From positions 6,848,879 to 6,912,878 of the forward strand of contig NC_067206.1 in NCBI RefSeq assembly GCF_026262505.1: 64,000 nucleotides of DNA, read 5' to 3'. Source of the DNA: Trichomonas vaginalis G3 (taxonomy: Eukaryota; Parabasalia; Trichomonadida; Trichomonadidae). Each line of letters starts with the position of its first letter. Position 1 is the stretch's first letter. The notes under the pieces are model-generated. The model was not told the origin of the DNA. It made no database searches and worked only from the letters and a program-made list of their open reading frames with translations. Position numbers and translations under genes: made by a program. Of this stretch, positions 39,050 to 50,656 are shown in pieces.

Positions 39050-40474
39050 AGGTCATTGGTGGATGAGTAGTGTGAACATAAAATGGGATAGCTATGACAA
39101 CACACATTTCTTATGTGGTTTCCAACAGAATGGACTACTCTCCCTTAGAATGCATTTGTTTGCATTTGTTGTTCTTGAGCTATTGTTGTTGAAGTTGTTC
39201 TTGTAATACAATACTTTCACCAGTTGCATCTTCCAATTCGAACTTTCTGCCGTCATTGACAAATACATAGGACATAAAAAGTTTTACAGGAACAAAGTTG
39301 GTCAACTAATGTCAACGTTATACTTGCCAAAGTGTTTGGAGTTCACTAAGGTTGAAAATTCTGGCATTCGAATGAACAATAGGGCAAACCAGGCAGAGAA
39401 AGTATTGTTTAATACGCATAAGTATCTTTGGTCATAGTAGTTTCATGTCGAACATTTCGAATAGCACTTTGAACCTAAGTTTGAAACAATATATAAATAG
39501 GTGTGCTTAATGTCAATGGAATAGACATTCTTGTTATGACACCGTTTTCCTGTTATATGGAAACTGTTGGTAGTAAAAACCCAAGAAATAAGTTTTGTAT
39601 TATAGCTCATATCGTTTATAGTAAACTCAGTCGGACATCCAAACATAATGAAACCTGCTCTGTTGCAGCACATGTTAACCCGTACTTAAAGTATTAAATA
39701 AGTCAACAAAACCTGTTGGTGGTATATCTGAGTAAGTATCTTCAAAGGAGTATTTTTTACCATTCACAACAATAAAGTCTTCTGGTGTCAAAAGAGCAAA
39801 ACAGGCTTTAAGTCGTCATTGTGTTTAAGGTTAGTTTACAATATCGTCCTTGAGGACTTTGTAAGTTGTTGTTTATAGAATTATATGACTCGGGGTTTTT
39901 AGTCGTAATAGTATAACCATTTGTCTTCTGCCATTTACTTAGCAAATAAATTTTAATGAAATGTTGTGGTCGTCAAAATATTTTTATGACGTCTGGGAAC
40001 TATACTTTAAGTTCAACGTTTCACCCTCCTTTCATAACGTATATCTTGTCAATGACATTATATGAAACACACAGCAACTAACGTCGGGTTCTTATTCTTT
40101 TGATGTTTATATCGTCTGCCTCTGTCAAAAGTTTCAATAGTTCTTTCAAAACTTCATGAGGTGCGATGCATATAGTTCACTTTTAACAGGGTTGTGTTCG
40201 ACCAAGTTTAACATTATACCCAAAAGCTTGACAATCTTCTCCTGAGTTTTGAAGTTTGTCTTTCAGTTGTTTGGTAGTCGTTTCGAATATCTGCACACGA
40301 ACTTAAGTCTCTGCTAACTTCAGGATATGTTGGTTCTTTTACAGGAACAATTGTTATACCATCTTCGTCTTCGTATGGTTTCCCCACTTCAACATCTCTG
40401 TCTTTGACATTGACAACAACACTTTGACTGTTTGTTTGAGTTGGTGAATTTAACTTCACATCTGCCACCGCCAT
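39050..40474 (-). pseudogene. Broken Maverick gene, unknown
   Basis: Starts with an ATG at 40474 (AVADVKLNSPTQTNSQSVVV) and shows protein-like pieces further on (CFALLTPEDFIVVNGKKYSF). Several breaks. No family recognised. Confidence 0.4.
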
Positions 40475-40536
40475 TAAACCTTTTGAAACACTTACGCTTC
40501 TATTTTTCGGAATGACATTTTACTTAGAATAAAAAG

Positions 40537-40850
40537 ATGGACGTATTCGGATATCTTATTGAATTGAAGCAGAACAAAGTTTATACTCACAAACAATACA
40601 AATACATTGACAGAATAGTTCTTTACACAAACAATGGAAAATGTTATAGAATAGCAGTCTTTGCTGAACCTAAATATTTTCATAAAGCAAAGAAAGTTGG
40701 TATAACTGAAATGGTGAAAGTTCTTGAAGCAGACAAAAATATAACTTCAAAACTTACAGATATTACTAAAGGAAAGTTTATAATACAATATTATGTCAAA
40801 ACTGGCGTACTGTCAATATTTGACGGAGAAGAAGTCAGTTTCAAAGACAA
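40537..40850 (+). CDS. Maverick small protein, about 100 aa
   Basis: A well-kept coding stretch divergent from the preceding gene: FGYLIELKQNKVYTHKQYKY, then KFIIQYYVKTGVLSIFDGEE. Basic and beta-rich. The end is not clear because the frame runs into the neighbouring gene on the other strand. Function unknown. Confidence 0.45.
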
Positions 40851-40851
40851 C

Positions 40852-42600
40852 TTACTGACCTGCTGCCAAAATCTGCTCGATGGAAGCTGTCGTTATGCCA
40901 ATCTGAGGACCCCCCAGCAGTTTCATCGAACGAATCTTCAAAAGAGCATCTTCCGTGAAAAGTGCTATTGGTTTTGTAAACTTCTTTGCTCTCAATTCAT
41001 CTGGACCGTCCTCTGTCACCAGTATATTGTATTTGTACAGTACCAACAGTTGAAATACCACCCATAAAGTCTTCTGAGTCAGCAAATGGAATGCCAAGCC
41101 AAAAGTTTGAACGGTCTCCATTTGTATATTGAGTTTTTTTGACCTCCTGTATGAGTCCATACTTTCACATATGGCATAATAGAACTTTGCATTTCAGGGT
41201 TAATGGTTGTTGTGAAGTTGTTGTTAAAGTTCATAGCATCTAATGTCAAGTTGTATGACCTCATATCCTCAACTGTAGAATATTCTTCTCTTGGATAATA
41301 TTTGCCATCTATGTTTTATATGATATTTAATACCAAGGGTTGTAGAACCAAGAATAGTCATTTATAGTTCGTCTGAACAGTACAAACATAGTATCTGCAT
41401 GTTTCATTGCAGTTGTTAAAGCAATATCTGTTCTTGCACTGGGTCAGCACTTTGGTTTCCAACTTCACCTGCAAAGTCTTTGACAGATATTTGGTGTATA
41501 GGGAACATAAGTGAACTGCAATATATTTGGCAGCTAAAGCATTTGAAATATCTGGGTCCAACATATAGACTGCAAGTCTGCTTTCTATTCTCTTGCATTC
41601 AAATTTTTCGCATGTGAACTTAACTGGGTCCCAAGCAGTTCCAGCAGCATTGAAATAATACTTTACTTCAGTGTTGAGGTTTGAGAAACCAAAGTCTAAG
41701 TCAACTTTGTCTTTGCAAAATTCGGCGAATGACGTTTGATTTGCTCCCTTTACGTCTGTAAGAGTGAATGGGTCTTGTGTTGGTGCAATGACTAAGTTAT
41801 TTTTGCTTGGAGTAAGTTCAATAGAAATTTTTCCTGCCCAGTTTGGCAAGTATCTAAAAAACCTGAAAGATGAGGAAAGATGACAAAGGAACTCTAAGTT
41901 TCAGTTTTACTTTAGTGACAGCATTTCCATCTGAACCAGAAAGGTTAACATAAACTCCTGGAACGTTAGGGTCAAGTCTTCTTATTTCTCAATAGTTGCA
42001 TACTGGTCTGTTTGTTCTCTCGCTTGTGGTTGTACTGAGTTTCTCAAAGCGAACCATTCATAGTTTGCCCATGTTACTGTTTGAACCAAGTCAGAGTTAG
42101 AATATATCTTATATCCCATGAAAACTTCTGGAGCATATTGGTATCCGACATAGAAAATTCCATTGCAACCTTTCTTGTCAGACAACTTGGCAGAAGGTTT
42201 TATTTCAATGTCTTGTTCCACGTATAAAGAATGAGTTGTCAATAGAAATAATATGAAACTGTCCGCAAGCAATATCTACTGGTTGTTGAAGAACCTTCTC
42301 CAAACTCACCTACGTTTCCATAAGAAACAGCAAGTTGTATATTCGTAAGTTCCAGGAACTATTTCTGACCTTCTAATGGCATTGTCGCATTCGTTATACA
42401 TTCGGAACACATTCCGTTCATGGCATCCAAAACTGTTGGCGTTATATCTGAGCGGCGTACATATTCATATGAGTAAAAATATAGAATAGTTGGATTTTAT
42501 GTCATAATAGAACCCACGTGGACCAAGCTTTACTTTCTTCCTGACTGAGTTTTTTAACTCTTCTTTTTCCTTCATTGCCCTCTGCTTGAAGTTGTTGCAT
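40852..42600 (-). pseudogene. Second capsid-like region on the opposite strand
   Basis: Beta-rich pieces such as GIFYVGYQYAPEVFMGYKIY, then a strand pair 'KLRVPLSSF' (near 41890) followed by LPNWAGKISIELTPSKNNLV, a layout like that of double jelly-roll capsid proteins ('lrvPL..l......lP...... i.le'). It differs in sequence from the region at 37.8-39.0 kb. Many breaks. Either a second capsid protein or the major capsid gene of another Maverick lineage. Confidence 0.5.
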
Positions 42601-42609
42601 CTTTGCATT

Positions 42610-45600
42610 ATGTTCATCTAGTATGTTGCAAATTTCCCATGTCCTTTTTGCCTTTTGGCTCTGGTCGCCCATCCTCAGGTAACCTATATCCTAGAGAAGA
42701 GTTTGTCATAGTTTGTATTTGAGTCGTCGCGTATTGTTTTGCATGATCTTTCCTGAGTTTCCGGTTCAAGCTCTTCAAACAGTGCTGTCCATATGGAATA
42801 TGCTCGTTTCCAATATATGTTTTTGTAGCCATTCTGGTTTTCTTTCCATGTTACCAACAATATCTTTTGTGAATGGGAAAGCTTTTACCCAATCTTTCAG
42901 TCTTGCGTCATTTATTTCTGTAGTTTGGTTTTATTTTGTCAAGGAACATGTTTTTCCAATACTAACATTTCATTTGGTACTGTCCATTTGAGTTTTCTTA
43001 AATTTCATCCCTTCTCAGTTCATTGTCTGCAAAGTAAGTTTTTATGACATTTTGTAAACTTTCATTTGCAAGGTCATGTACAATAGGTTCTCTTCCTTCG
43101 CTCTCCCTAACTTTCTTTCTAAACTCTTCACCAAATATACCATCTCTATGGTTCTGTGTAGTTCTTTGAGATAAATGTTCTAGAACGTCAGGTGTTATAT
43201 ATTCCATCAGCCATGTTCATTTCAATACTGGTCCAAAATATCTGCATGTTTCATATCTTTCAATGGCATTAAAGCCGCGCTTAAAATACCAGCTATATCT
43301 GGTTCACCATTGACTTCCATTGCGTCTACAACTTCTTGGAATTGTGGTTGTAAGTTTATGAACCACCTATCCGGGTTAGCTTTATGACCCATCTCATTGT
43401 AGTTCCATCGTCTGCAGAAACAAAAGTAGGTTTTGTTTCCATCTTGGTTAGGTTCTGAATGAACTTTAAACAATGTTTCATTTCTATATGTTTTCTTGAA
43501 ATTTAACCTTTTATTTTCACCGAGTTCATCCGAAGATTGAACGTTAAATGCTCGTAAGTAAAAAGGGTTGTTGTTATTTGTGTACATTTTCTTCAGTACT
43601 TCCATTTCATGCTGAATATTTTCATTGGTGCTGGAGTCTTTGTATGTCGGCAAACATTTTTCGATATTCTTCTACTATGTCAGCCGAATTTTTTTTTTTG
43701 ACTCTTGGAAAGATTCCATATTCTCCGCATACTCTTGTTGAGGGTCAAGATTTTTCGGCTGTTCCAAATCTTCATCTAGTTCTGTGAAGTTAGTTTCCAA
43801 AGGAGGGACTTGTTCGTTTCCTTCAGGCTCTTCTAGCTGTTGTTGCTGAACTATTTCTCATGTCTGGTTGTATTGAACTATTTCTTCCTGTGGAGTTTTC
43901 TTGTACCTCATCTGCTGGCATTTCATATATTCCGAGACCGTTTTTACAATTTCCCTATCTACGTCATCCGCATTCATAAGCTTTTTGTTCTTTCGTTCCG
44001 TCTCTATTTTTTTACGCGTTTCATGACGAAAGTTGAATTGTCATTTAGCTCTGACATCAAATATCTCGGAGTAAATTCATCCCATGTCATTTGGATGATA
44101 TGCTATTAAATCATATCCCTTAGCGAGCTTGTATTTTCCAGGTTTGAGATTATATCCGTTTTGGTGCTGAGCCATAAAGCTAAATAGGTTCGGGTCAGTA
44201 TTTCCATCCTTGAACTTTCCAATAGCTTCTTTATATCTGTCACTAAAGTCAACAGTATCTGGGAAACCACACTCTTCTTTAAGCATTTTTAAGAATTCTT
44301 GGTTCCTTGTTCTCTACTTCTTTTATGTCCTTGCTCTGTTTTGTGGTTGTTGTTGTGCAGGGTTTTGAACTGTTGGTTGTTGTGTTGGTTGTGGAGGTGG
44401 TTGTTGTGCTGGTTGTTGTGTTTGGTTGTTGTGTTGGTTTTGGTGCATGCCTGTGTCTATGTCCATGTGACGATGTAAATGTTTTAGGTAGTCCTGGTGC
44501 AGGTGCTTCTCTTGGAGGGTTTTGGGGTATATAAATTCCACCAGCTGGCACATATGTTCCATCTGCAGCGTAATGTCCTACCTGACTTTTCGTTCTTAAG
44601 AAAGCATTTACTAGGTCTGTTTTTGGTCTGTTGTAAACTCTTTTTCTTGACTTTTCACAACAGTTGCTCTAACGGCGTCATAGGCACTTTGAACTGCCTG
44701 TCTCGTTGCTGCATCTGTTATTTTCGTCATATTTTGTGCTACTTCTTTTAACTCTTTGTCGAAACCTTCAGACTTCAGTTTCTTTCCAGATGAGAAATCG
44801 TTCACTTGTTTCACCTTACTATGAAGAGCTTCGAAGGCGTTCTTAAAGTCAGCATTCGTTAAAGCTTCATTTGAACTGTCTTCATCCGCTTGTATTTTTG
44901 TCCTTATTGACCCTATGAGTTGGGCTGCTTTAGCGTTGGCTTGGGCATCTAACCAGTCATTGTTAGCTTTTTATATATCTGCGCTTTTCATTGCCTTTTG
45001 CATAGCCGCGTCGTTATTTTTACTTTCTTGTGCTAAGTTTTCATACTGTACGGTTTGGTTTTGCAACTGTAAAGTTTTTCTGCCTTTACATTTGCTTCAA
45101 CTTCTTTTTTATACTCATCGCTATCCATATATGTCTTCAGGGCTTTTTGTTTTATCTCTTCATCTTTCAGTACTTTATATTGAGTAGTATGGTTTTTCAA
45201 ATTTATAACATTTGTTCCATTTTTGCTACTTTCTGCTGCTTTTTCTGACACTTTTTTTCGCATATTCCTCTGTACTTAGTTCTTTCAGTTGTTCTTCTTT
45301 CTTCTTTTTCTCTACGTTTAACTCATTTAGTTTCTTTGTGTGTCTGTCATATTCTAGTTTCTTTTCGTTTTCACTTATTTGCTTCTGTATGTCTATGTTT
45401 GACTTTTTGACATCTGTTATTTGATTTTTGAGTGAACTCAAATTCATTTGACTTTGAGGGTTATAGGCTGTTCCGTCTGCAGCTCCACCATAGCCTGCCA
45501 TTTTCGCTAAAAGTGCCGCTCTTAAACCTCCACTCTGTGCACCAATAACTCGGTTTAAAAGCATAGGGTTGCTTGACATTTGTTGCAACATAGTGGGGTC

Positions 45601-45753
45601 ATTCAGCATTTGTTGTTGCAACTGTTGTTGTGGTGTTAGTCTTACTATTGGATGTTTCAATGCTCTCTTCCTCTTACGTATATTCTTACGTAGCTTACGT
45701 GGCATTTTAAGTGAAGTTAAAAAAGCGGTTTTTGACAGATGTTTATATGACAC
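42610..45753 (-). pseudogene. Maverick coiled-coil structural protein region
   Basis: From 45753 leftward: a very basic start (PRKLRKNIRKRKRALKHPIV), a Gln/Leu-rich part, a coiled coil (LNELNVEKKKKEEQLKELST), another Lys/Ala-rich coiled coil, a Pro/Gln/Thr tract (44290-44550), and C-terminal globular pieces (RWNYNEMGHKANPDRWFINL). It reads like one or two long structural proteins with about ten breaks. A basic N-terminus before a coiled coil suits a DNA-binding core or scaffold protein; this is inference. Confidence 0.45.
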
Positions 45754-46112
45754 TTTTTGTTCAGCACAAAAAACTACTCGGTCAACGTGTTGTTAGTTTT
45801 GTAAAATAACCATCCTATCTCATTCTATAAGGGGGAAAGGCTTCTCAAAGTATACTTCCTTGGAACGCCTGTAACTTTTCCTGTGCGACGAGATAGACCC
45901 TTACTTGTCCGGACAAAGTTATACTATTTTGAGTGCTCTACAAAAAAGTCAACAGCGCCGACCTTCAAAAACCGTTGTGTAAAAAGTTTTACCGTTGGAC
46001 AAAAAAGTATATATAGAAAACAAAAAACGTTTATAGTTCATTCATATTTTGAGATGGAACGGTTTTCCAACGGTAACTATTAAATAAAATAAAAAAATAG
46101 AGGGAGTCTCCG

Positions 46113-47095
46113 TTGACGAAAACGGTTCATCTCAAACTCTTATTTGAAAAAACAGTTTATTTTTGTCTAATGGAAGCCAACGCTGTTAACCACAATTCAA
46201 ACATTAACAATTCTCAACCGCTAACCAAAGCCAAAGCCCCACAACCTCCAAGAACCGGCACAGCGGTTAGAATAACCACCAAAAAATCTAACAACGAATT
46301 AAGAGAAATTCTTCAACAAATTTGCTCTAAATATCTCAAAGACGCCGAAGAAAACACACCAACCAGACGCTACATACAATACTCAGTTCTGTGAAGTTCT
46401 GAACAAAGCAATTGCTAGTTCAATTGAACTTACTAAGACAATTCCAAATCCAATTGACTTAGCGATGTCTTAGTTCAGTATTTTCCAACATTTACTAAGC
46501 TTATAATGTTGAGAACTTTATACCAAGTTCGTCAAAATCTTCCTCGTTACATGCAACGGTCATTCGACAAGAGAATTGCTGAATTCAAGTCTTTAGTTAC
46601 GGATATGACGAAGATGAATACGTTGACGAGTTCGGAGACAACTGTACAAAATGGTTTGAATGTTATACGACAACACAATTTGAATTCGACTTTCTCGAAT
46701 TCAACGCAGCAACCATTCATATCATTGCTCTTTACCTTTTCCGAACAACAACAAGACCTCGCAGATGGAGATGTTGTTACTGTCGTCATGGAAACTCCTG
46801 AACAATTCGGAAAAAAGAAGTCTCTAATGCCAAATTCGTTCCAGGACATCAGCTTTTCCAACGTACAGAAGTCTTCTGTATTCCTGAACTAAGTTCTTTG
46901 TCAGGAGCGAACGCAAAGAAAGATATATATGTGTCATTCAATTACACATTATATAATGTTTTCGACCCAGAAGAAGGCTTCTTCCCAGAAGCAATGGAGG
47001 AAGAAGAAGAGGAGGAGGAAATACAAAACTCTATCCAAGAAGAGTCCTCCGAATTCACACCAGAAGACTAACAATTTTCCGAATAAAAACTTCAT
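46113..47095 (+). pseudogene. Maverick terminal gene module, unknown function
   Basis: Two consecutive coding parts near an element end. The first is basic and Asn/Pro/Gln-rich (KAKAPQPPRTGTAVRITTKK); the second begins LRTLYQVRQNLPRYMQRSF and ends in an acidic tail. The same module, in opposite orientation, lies at 63,079-64,000. This copy has a few breaks. The proteins match no family I know. Confidence 0.5.
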
Positions 47096-47151
47096 TTATA
47101 CTAAACATCTTCGGGGCTAGAGGGCACGAAGTGCCTGGAAGCCCCACTACC
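46231..47151 (+). repeat. Element terminus, right-hand type, copy A
   Basis: Near-identical reverse complement of 63079-64000. It ends in a GC hairpin (GGGGCT 47113-47118 with AGCCCC 47140-47145, inner GGCAC-GAA-GTGCC) and CACTACC, followed by 20 T (47152-47171). It differs from the 581-bp terminal repeat of the enclosing Maverick, so it marks the end of another Maverick-type element or lineage. Confidence 0.8.
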
Positions 47152-47171
47152 TTTTTTTTTTTTTTTTTTTT

Positions 47172-48414
47172 ATGTGAGATACATTTAATCTGTTTTTCTT
47201 TTTTTATTTTAAATAATTGAATATTTATAGTTGTTATGGGTCTTACATCATGTAAAACGAATTTTCTTAAAGTAAATTTACTTTTGCTTCAATCTTTCTT
47301 ACATATTTATTAAAAAAAATTATCCAAAAAAAGATGTTTTAGAATGAAAAAAAATAGAAAAATCTTCATTTATAGTCTTTCTTGAATGTATACGTTTTGA
47401 TTTTTTTCTTTTTTAAAAAATTCAATTTCTAGAAAAATCGAGAAAAAATCATTTTCTTCTATTTTTTAGGACGCCATACCCATTGAAATCTCCTCTCAGG
47501 ACGCCATAAACTATTCAATTATGGTGTAAACTTCTCAAAAATTGAATAGTTTACATCAGGACGCCTTAGGACGCCAACCCTTTACGCGCCCTTTTAATCG
47601 TAATTTATGTAATACTTGATTTGGATAAATTTTACAAAAATAGAACCTATATTATATTCTTTTCAAAGATTCTTGCAAATCATCAAAAATAATTGTATTT
47701 TAAAAAACGATCAAATTATCCTTTCATTATTTTAAACTTAAATTAGTTTTTATGATTGACTAAAGCAATCATATTTATTCATCATTAAATAAACAAAAAA
47801 TAATATTTGAGAGTTATTTCAAAAAAAACGCATTGAATTTATTAATTTGTCTCAATTTCAGTATTATAAATTTTTATAATTTCAATATTTTGAAATACAC
47901 TTTTTAATATTTCAATATTTATGATATTTCAATGTATTAAGCGGTCTCAAATTGAGCTTCTCAAATATAAGTTGGCCTATTCAAATAATAAAATTAAATA
48001 ATATTTAAAATAATAAATAAAAGTGATTGAGGTCATAGCAAAACGGCTGTTTCAGTCATTAATTCTTAAAAATAAAAAGGGTAAAAACTAAATACAATGG
48101 GTAAAATTCAATAGTGTCTGTGCTATCGTTCAATTTGCAGGTGTCTTTTGAAACCGCAAGACACATTGAATTTTTGAATAGTGTATTATGGTTTGACAGA
48201 CACCAATGAAAAAAATAAAATGATATTTATTTTAAATATATAAGATCCTTATATAAAATATAAATATTTTATCGTTTTCTTTTCTTGTTTTAGAAATGTT
48301 TTTTATTGAAAAATCAATAAAACTAACTCCAAAATAAAATTTTTGATTTAAAGACACTATGATGACACCAGGCAAATCTTCCAAGACACCTATCGTCGGG
48401 AATCTAACAACCCT
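47172..48414. other. Non-coding stretch between two element ends
   Basis: 1.24 kb of AT-rich DNA without a gene. AGGACGCC occurs four times at 47468-47572, around an inverted repeat (AAACTATTCAATT near 47507 and AATTGAATAGTTT near 47548). A related AAAAATTGAATAGTTTACGTC occurs at 58,697. GTGTCT/AGACAC words recur at 48,110-48,390. It resembles host intergenic repeats more than Maverick sequence. Confidence 0.5.
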
Positions 48415-48995
48415 AGTTCAAGAATTTGTTCTTCGTTCCTCGTGAAAATACATTCTATCAGATACGAGGGAGAAAGGGTAAAGTTAGTTTGAGCGTTTAT
48501 GACTACAAGCATAATGGAAGATATATACAAGCATATGATACAAACGGTAAGCGTGTTTCATTAGCTTTGTCAAAACTTACAGGTATAAACTATGACAGTG
48601 ATTTTGACCTATATGAAGAAGAAAGTGAGTCAGAAGATTATGAGCTGTTATGTGAAGCACAGCAATGGGAGGAGTTGCAATACTTTTGTAAGTGAGAACA
48701 TTAGTGGGAACGTTAGTGTGTACGTTAGTGAGAACGTTTATTTTTTCATGCACGTGCATTGTGTCGCGGGGAGTTGTCATGGGCAATGACCTGCGCACAA
48801 TATATAACGTACAGAGAGGTGAGATGAGGTGGTTTATGTGATAAATACTTTACGTGGCAGAAATAGTTTAAGGTTATTAGAAATATTGCATCTGTGATGT
48901 AAAATATACGTTAGTGGTTTTGTAAAGTGTCAGATTGACATATCTTCGGTAAGATGGTGCGCAGTGCCACCGTACTGAAGATATGTATACTAACT
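48415..48995 (-). repeat. Maverick terminal inverted repeat, right (581 bp)
   Basis: Reverse complement of 22291-22871. It includes the C-terminal ~90 codons of the TIR-spanning protein (48426-48695, plus strand), which here lacks its start. Confidence 0.9.
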
Positions 48996-50031
48996 ATAAT
49001 TGCCGGACCTTGATCGGAATAAATATTCTTGAATCTGCTTGGTGGAATAAAAGATTTCAATTTAGTGAGCATATCCTTAATTGTTATCGTATTTTCACTA
49101 ACAGACCATGCAAATGCAATAGGGATAAGTCTATTATTTGGTGCAGGTGTACCAATAATGAGTAAGTTTCCTTTTTTAATACAAAATAAAAACGTTCCAT
49201 CAATTTGAATTATTCCGCAAAAAGCTTGTGTTTGCATGTAAAAATGAGTTATTGGAGGAATTACAATAAATGAATAAATTTGAAAGTCTTTTGAATTTTC
49301 AAGTAATTCATCACCTTTCTTAAATGTATGCAATTCAATTTCATTGTTAACTTCTTTAACTAAAATCATTTCGCAGAATCCTTGTTCGATTTTGTTTATG
49401 ATTGAAAAAATTGTTGAGAAATAATTGTAAGATTGAATTCTATCCCCTTTTGTGGTTCCTTTAAGTTTATTTACTATATTATGGAACATCGTATAAGTTG
49501 CATTGGGAATATTCAATTCTTTTGCAAAAATTTCTTTGCATTGAGGAACATTATCAGAATTTGCTAATTCATAGACTTTTTTTCCTGCTTGCAACTTAAG
49601 AATTTTTGGTATATTGTTACTCGGCTTGCATTGCTTTGCTCTATGCTCGTGTTTAATTACTGGAATGAAGAAAAGTTGACCATTTTCATGAGTCTTTACA
49701 AGCTCCATGCAAAATTGGCAGTTAGGACAACGAAACTTTTTTCCTTGCTCAAAATTTAATGGATAAAAAGAATTATATGAATCTTTTGCAATAAATATAG
49801 CAGCTTCTGTAGGATCTGTAAATTTTAATTTGCTATATCTTTCCTTGAGAATTGGAATTGGGGATTTTCAGGTATTTCCATTCTATATTTCAATTTTTTA
49901 CGGGAATTCAATTCATTTTGAATTAAATCCAGCATATCAGCTCCATCTCCTTTTTCTTCATCAACAATAGCTTGGATGGATACTGATATAGTTTGATTCT
50001 CTTCCACTATTGTCGGTTCGCTTTCCGACAT
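48996..50031 (-). pseudogene. MULE transposase, N-terminal part
   Basis: Begins SESEPTIVEENQTISVSIQA. Near 49,860 the frame shifts by one base, after which KERYSKLKFTDPTEAAIFIA and a CPNCQFC zinc-ribbon-like motif follow. The catalytic core is clear: IQIDGTFLFCIKKGNLLIIG holds the first Asp, then PIAFAWSVSENTITIKDMLTK, and IYSDQGPAI holds the second Asp. There the Maverick interrupts the gene, which resumes at 22290. With the C-terminal part it is a standard MULE transposase of ~600 residues. Because of the frameshift this copy was probably already dead, or the shift arose after the Maverick came in. Confidence 0.85.
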
Positions 50032-50243
50032 GAGATAAAATTGAAGGTTTAACGTACTTTTGATACTCTGAGTTAAAAAAAGATTTTCTTAACATAATTT
50101 GATTTATTGGTCCTTAAAAAATTCTGATTCAAAATTGAATTGAATCGAACGAGTTTTCCTTTTGAGTCATTTCAAATATTCATGAGAAAGAAAAAAAATT
50201 CTAGCAATTTCAAATATTTTTGATTTGATTGAATTCAAAAGTG

Positions 50244-50248
50244 TCACA
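50244..50248 (+). promoter_or_regulatory. Initiator element (TCACA) of the HP1-like gene
   Basis: Matches TCA(+1)Y(T/A) and lies 8 bases before the ATG, as expected for an expressed trichomonad gene. Confidence 0.5.
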
Positions 50249-50256
50249 AATATTCA

Positions 50257-50613
50257 ATGAGAAAGAGAAAAGAGATCGAATATGTTGTTTCTGAGCGAAT
50301 AGTCAAGCAATATTTCGTTAAGTACAAAGATCAGCATCCGGAAAAAAATAAATGGGTATATCAAAATGAGATTCCGCAAGAAATATTTGAAAAATATCTA
50401 GAAACGAAGAAAACAGAAAATATTGATGAAATGTTACGCTGTACTCGAATTGTTCATGTTGTTGATCAAGATAAAAAAGAATTTTATCTTGAATTTTCAA
50501 AAAAAAATCAAATTCATCACATATTAAACAAGAATCTAGATGAAGAACATCAAAAGGCTTATATAGATTATCTTGAAAGTTTACTCAAACTTGAAATAAA
50601 AAAAAAAAATTAA
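50257..50613 (+). CDS. HP1-like protein (chromodomain plus chromoshadow-like domain), MULE cargo
   Basis: 118 residues, complete. Residues ~7-50 fit a chromodomain: IEYVVSERIVKQ, then YFVKYKDQHPEKNKWVYQNE, matching the family's 'YlVKWkGy....nTWEP..nl', with aromatic residues at all three cage positions (Y of EYVV, Y of VKYKD, W of NKW). IPQEIFEKYLETK is the closing helix. Residues ~60-114 (LRCTRIVHVVDQDKKEFYLE, then HHILNKNLDEEHQKAYIDYL ending ESLL) fit the chromoshadow fold, three strands and two helices with the 'vi.fYe..L' C-terminal helix used for dimers. HP1 proteins bind methylated H3K9 and spread silent chromatin. It is divergent from the transposase (225 bases apart) and convergent with the next gene. 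Family call by pattern only. Confidence 0.6.
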   Translation: MRKRKEIEYVVSERIVKQYFVKYKDQHPEKNKWVYQNEIPQEIFEKYLETKKTENIDEMLRCTRIVHVVDQDKKEFYLEFSKKNQIHHILNKNLDEEHQKAYIDYLESLLKLEIKKKN

Positions 50614-50656
50614 ATTAACCCTCGTTAGGATATCGTTGCAAATAAAGATCTGTTTC

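Larger units (their letters stand above)
22291..48995. mobile_element. Maverick/Polinton, 26.7 kb, broken
   Basis: Identified by long terminal inverted repeats (581 bp) starting AGTTAGTATAC, a 6-bp-type target duplication (TATAAT/ATTATA, one base ambiguous at the right end), and Polinton genes: protein-primed PolB, packaging-type ATPase and capsid-like proteins. It lies in the MULE transposase gene. The two terminal repeats look identical, implying a recent insertion, or conversion between them. The genes from 22.6 to about 34 kb are mostly well preserved; right of the 24-N gap at 36,198 the coding regions carry more than ten breaks. A second type of element end at 47,151 and two capsid-like regions suggest that the right part is composite or assembled from more than one Maverick. 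I recognise no integrase and no clear maturation protease. As it stands it is a broken copy. Confidence 0.85.

Noticed and set aside
22291-48995. A Polinton integrase gene
   Set aside because: I looked for an integrase-like frame on both strands and found no convincing one, so none is annotated.
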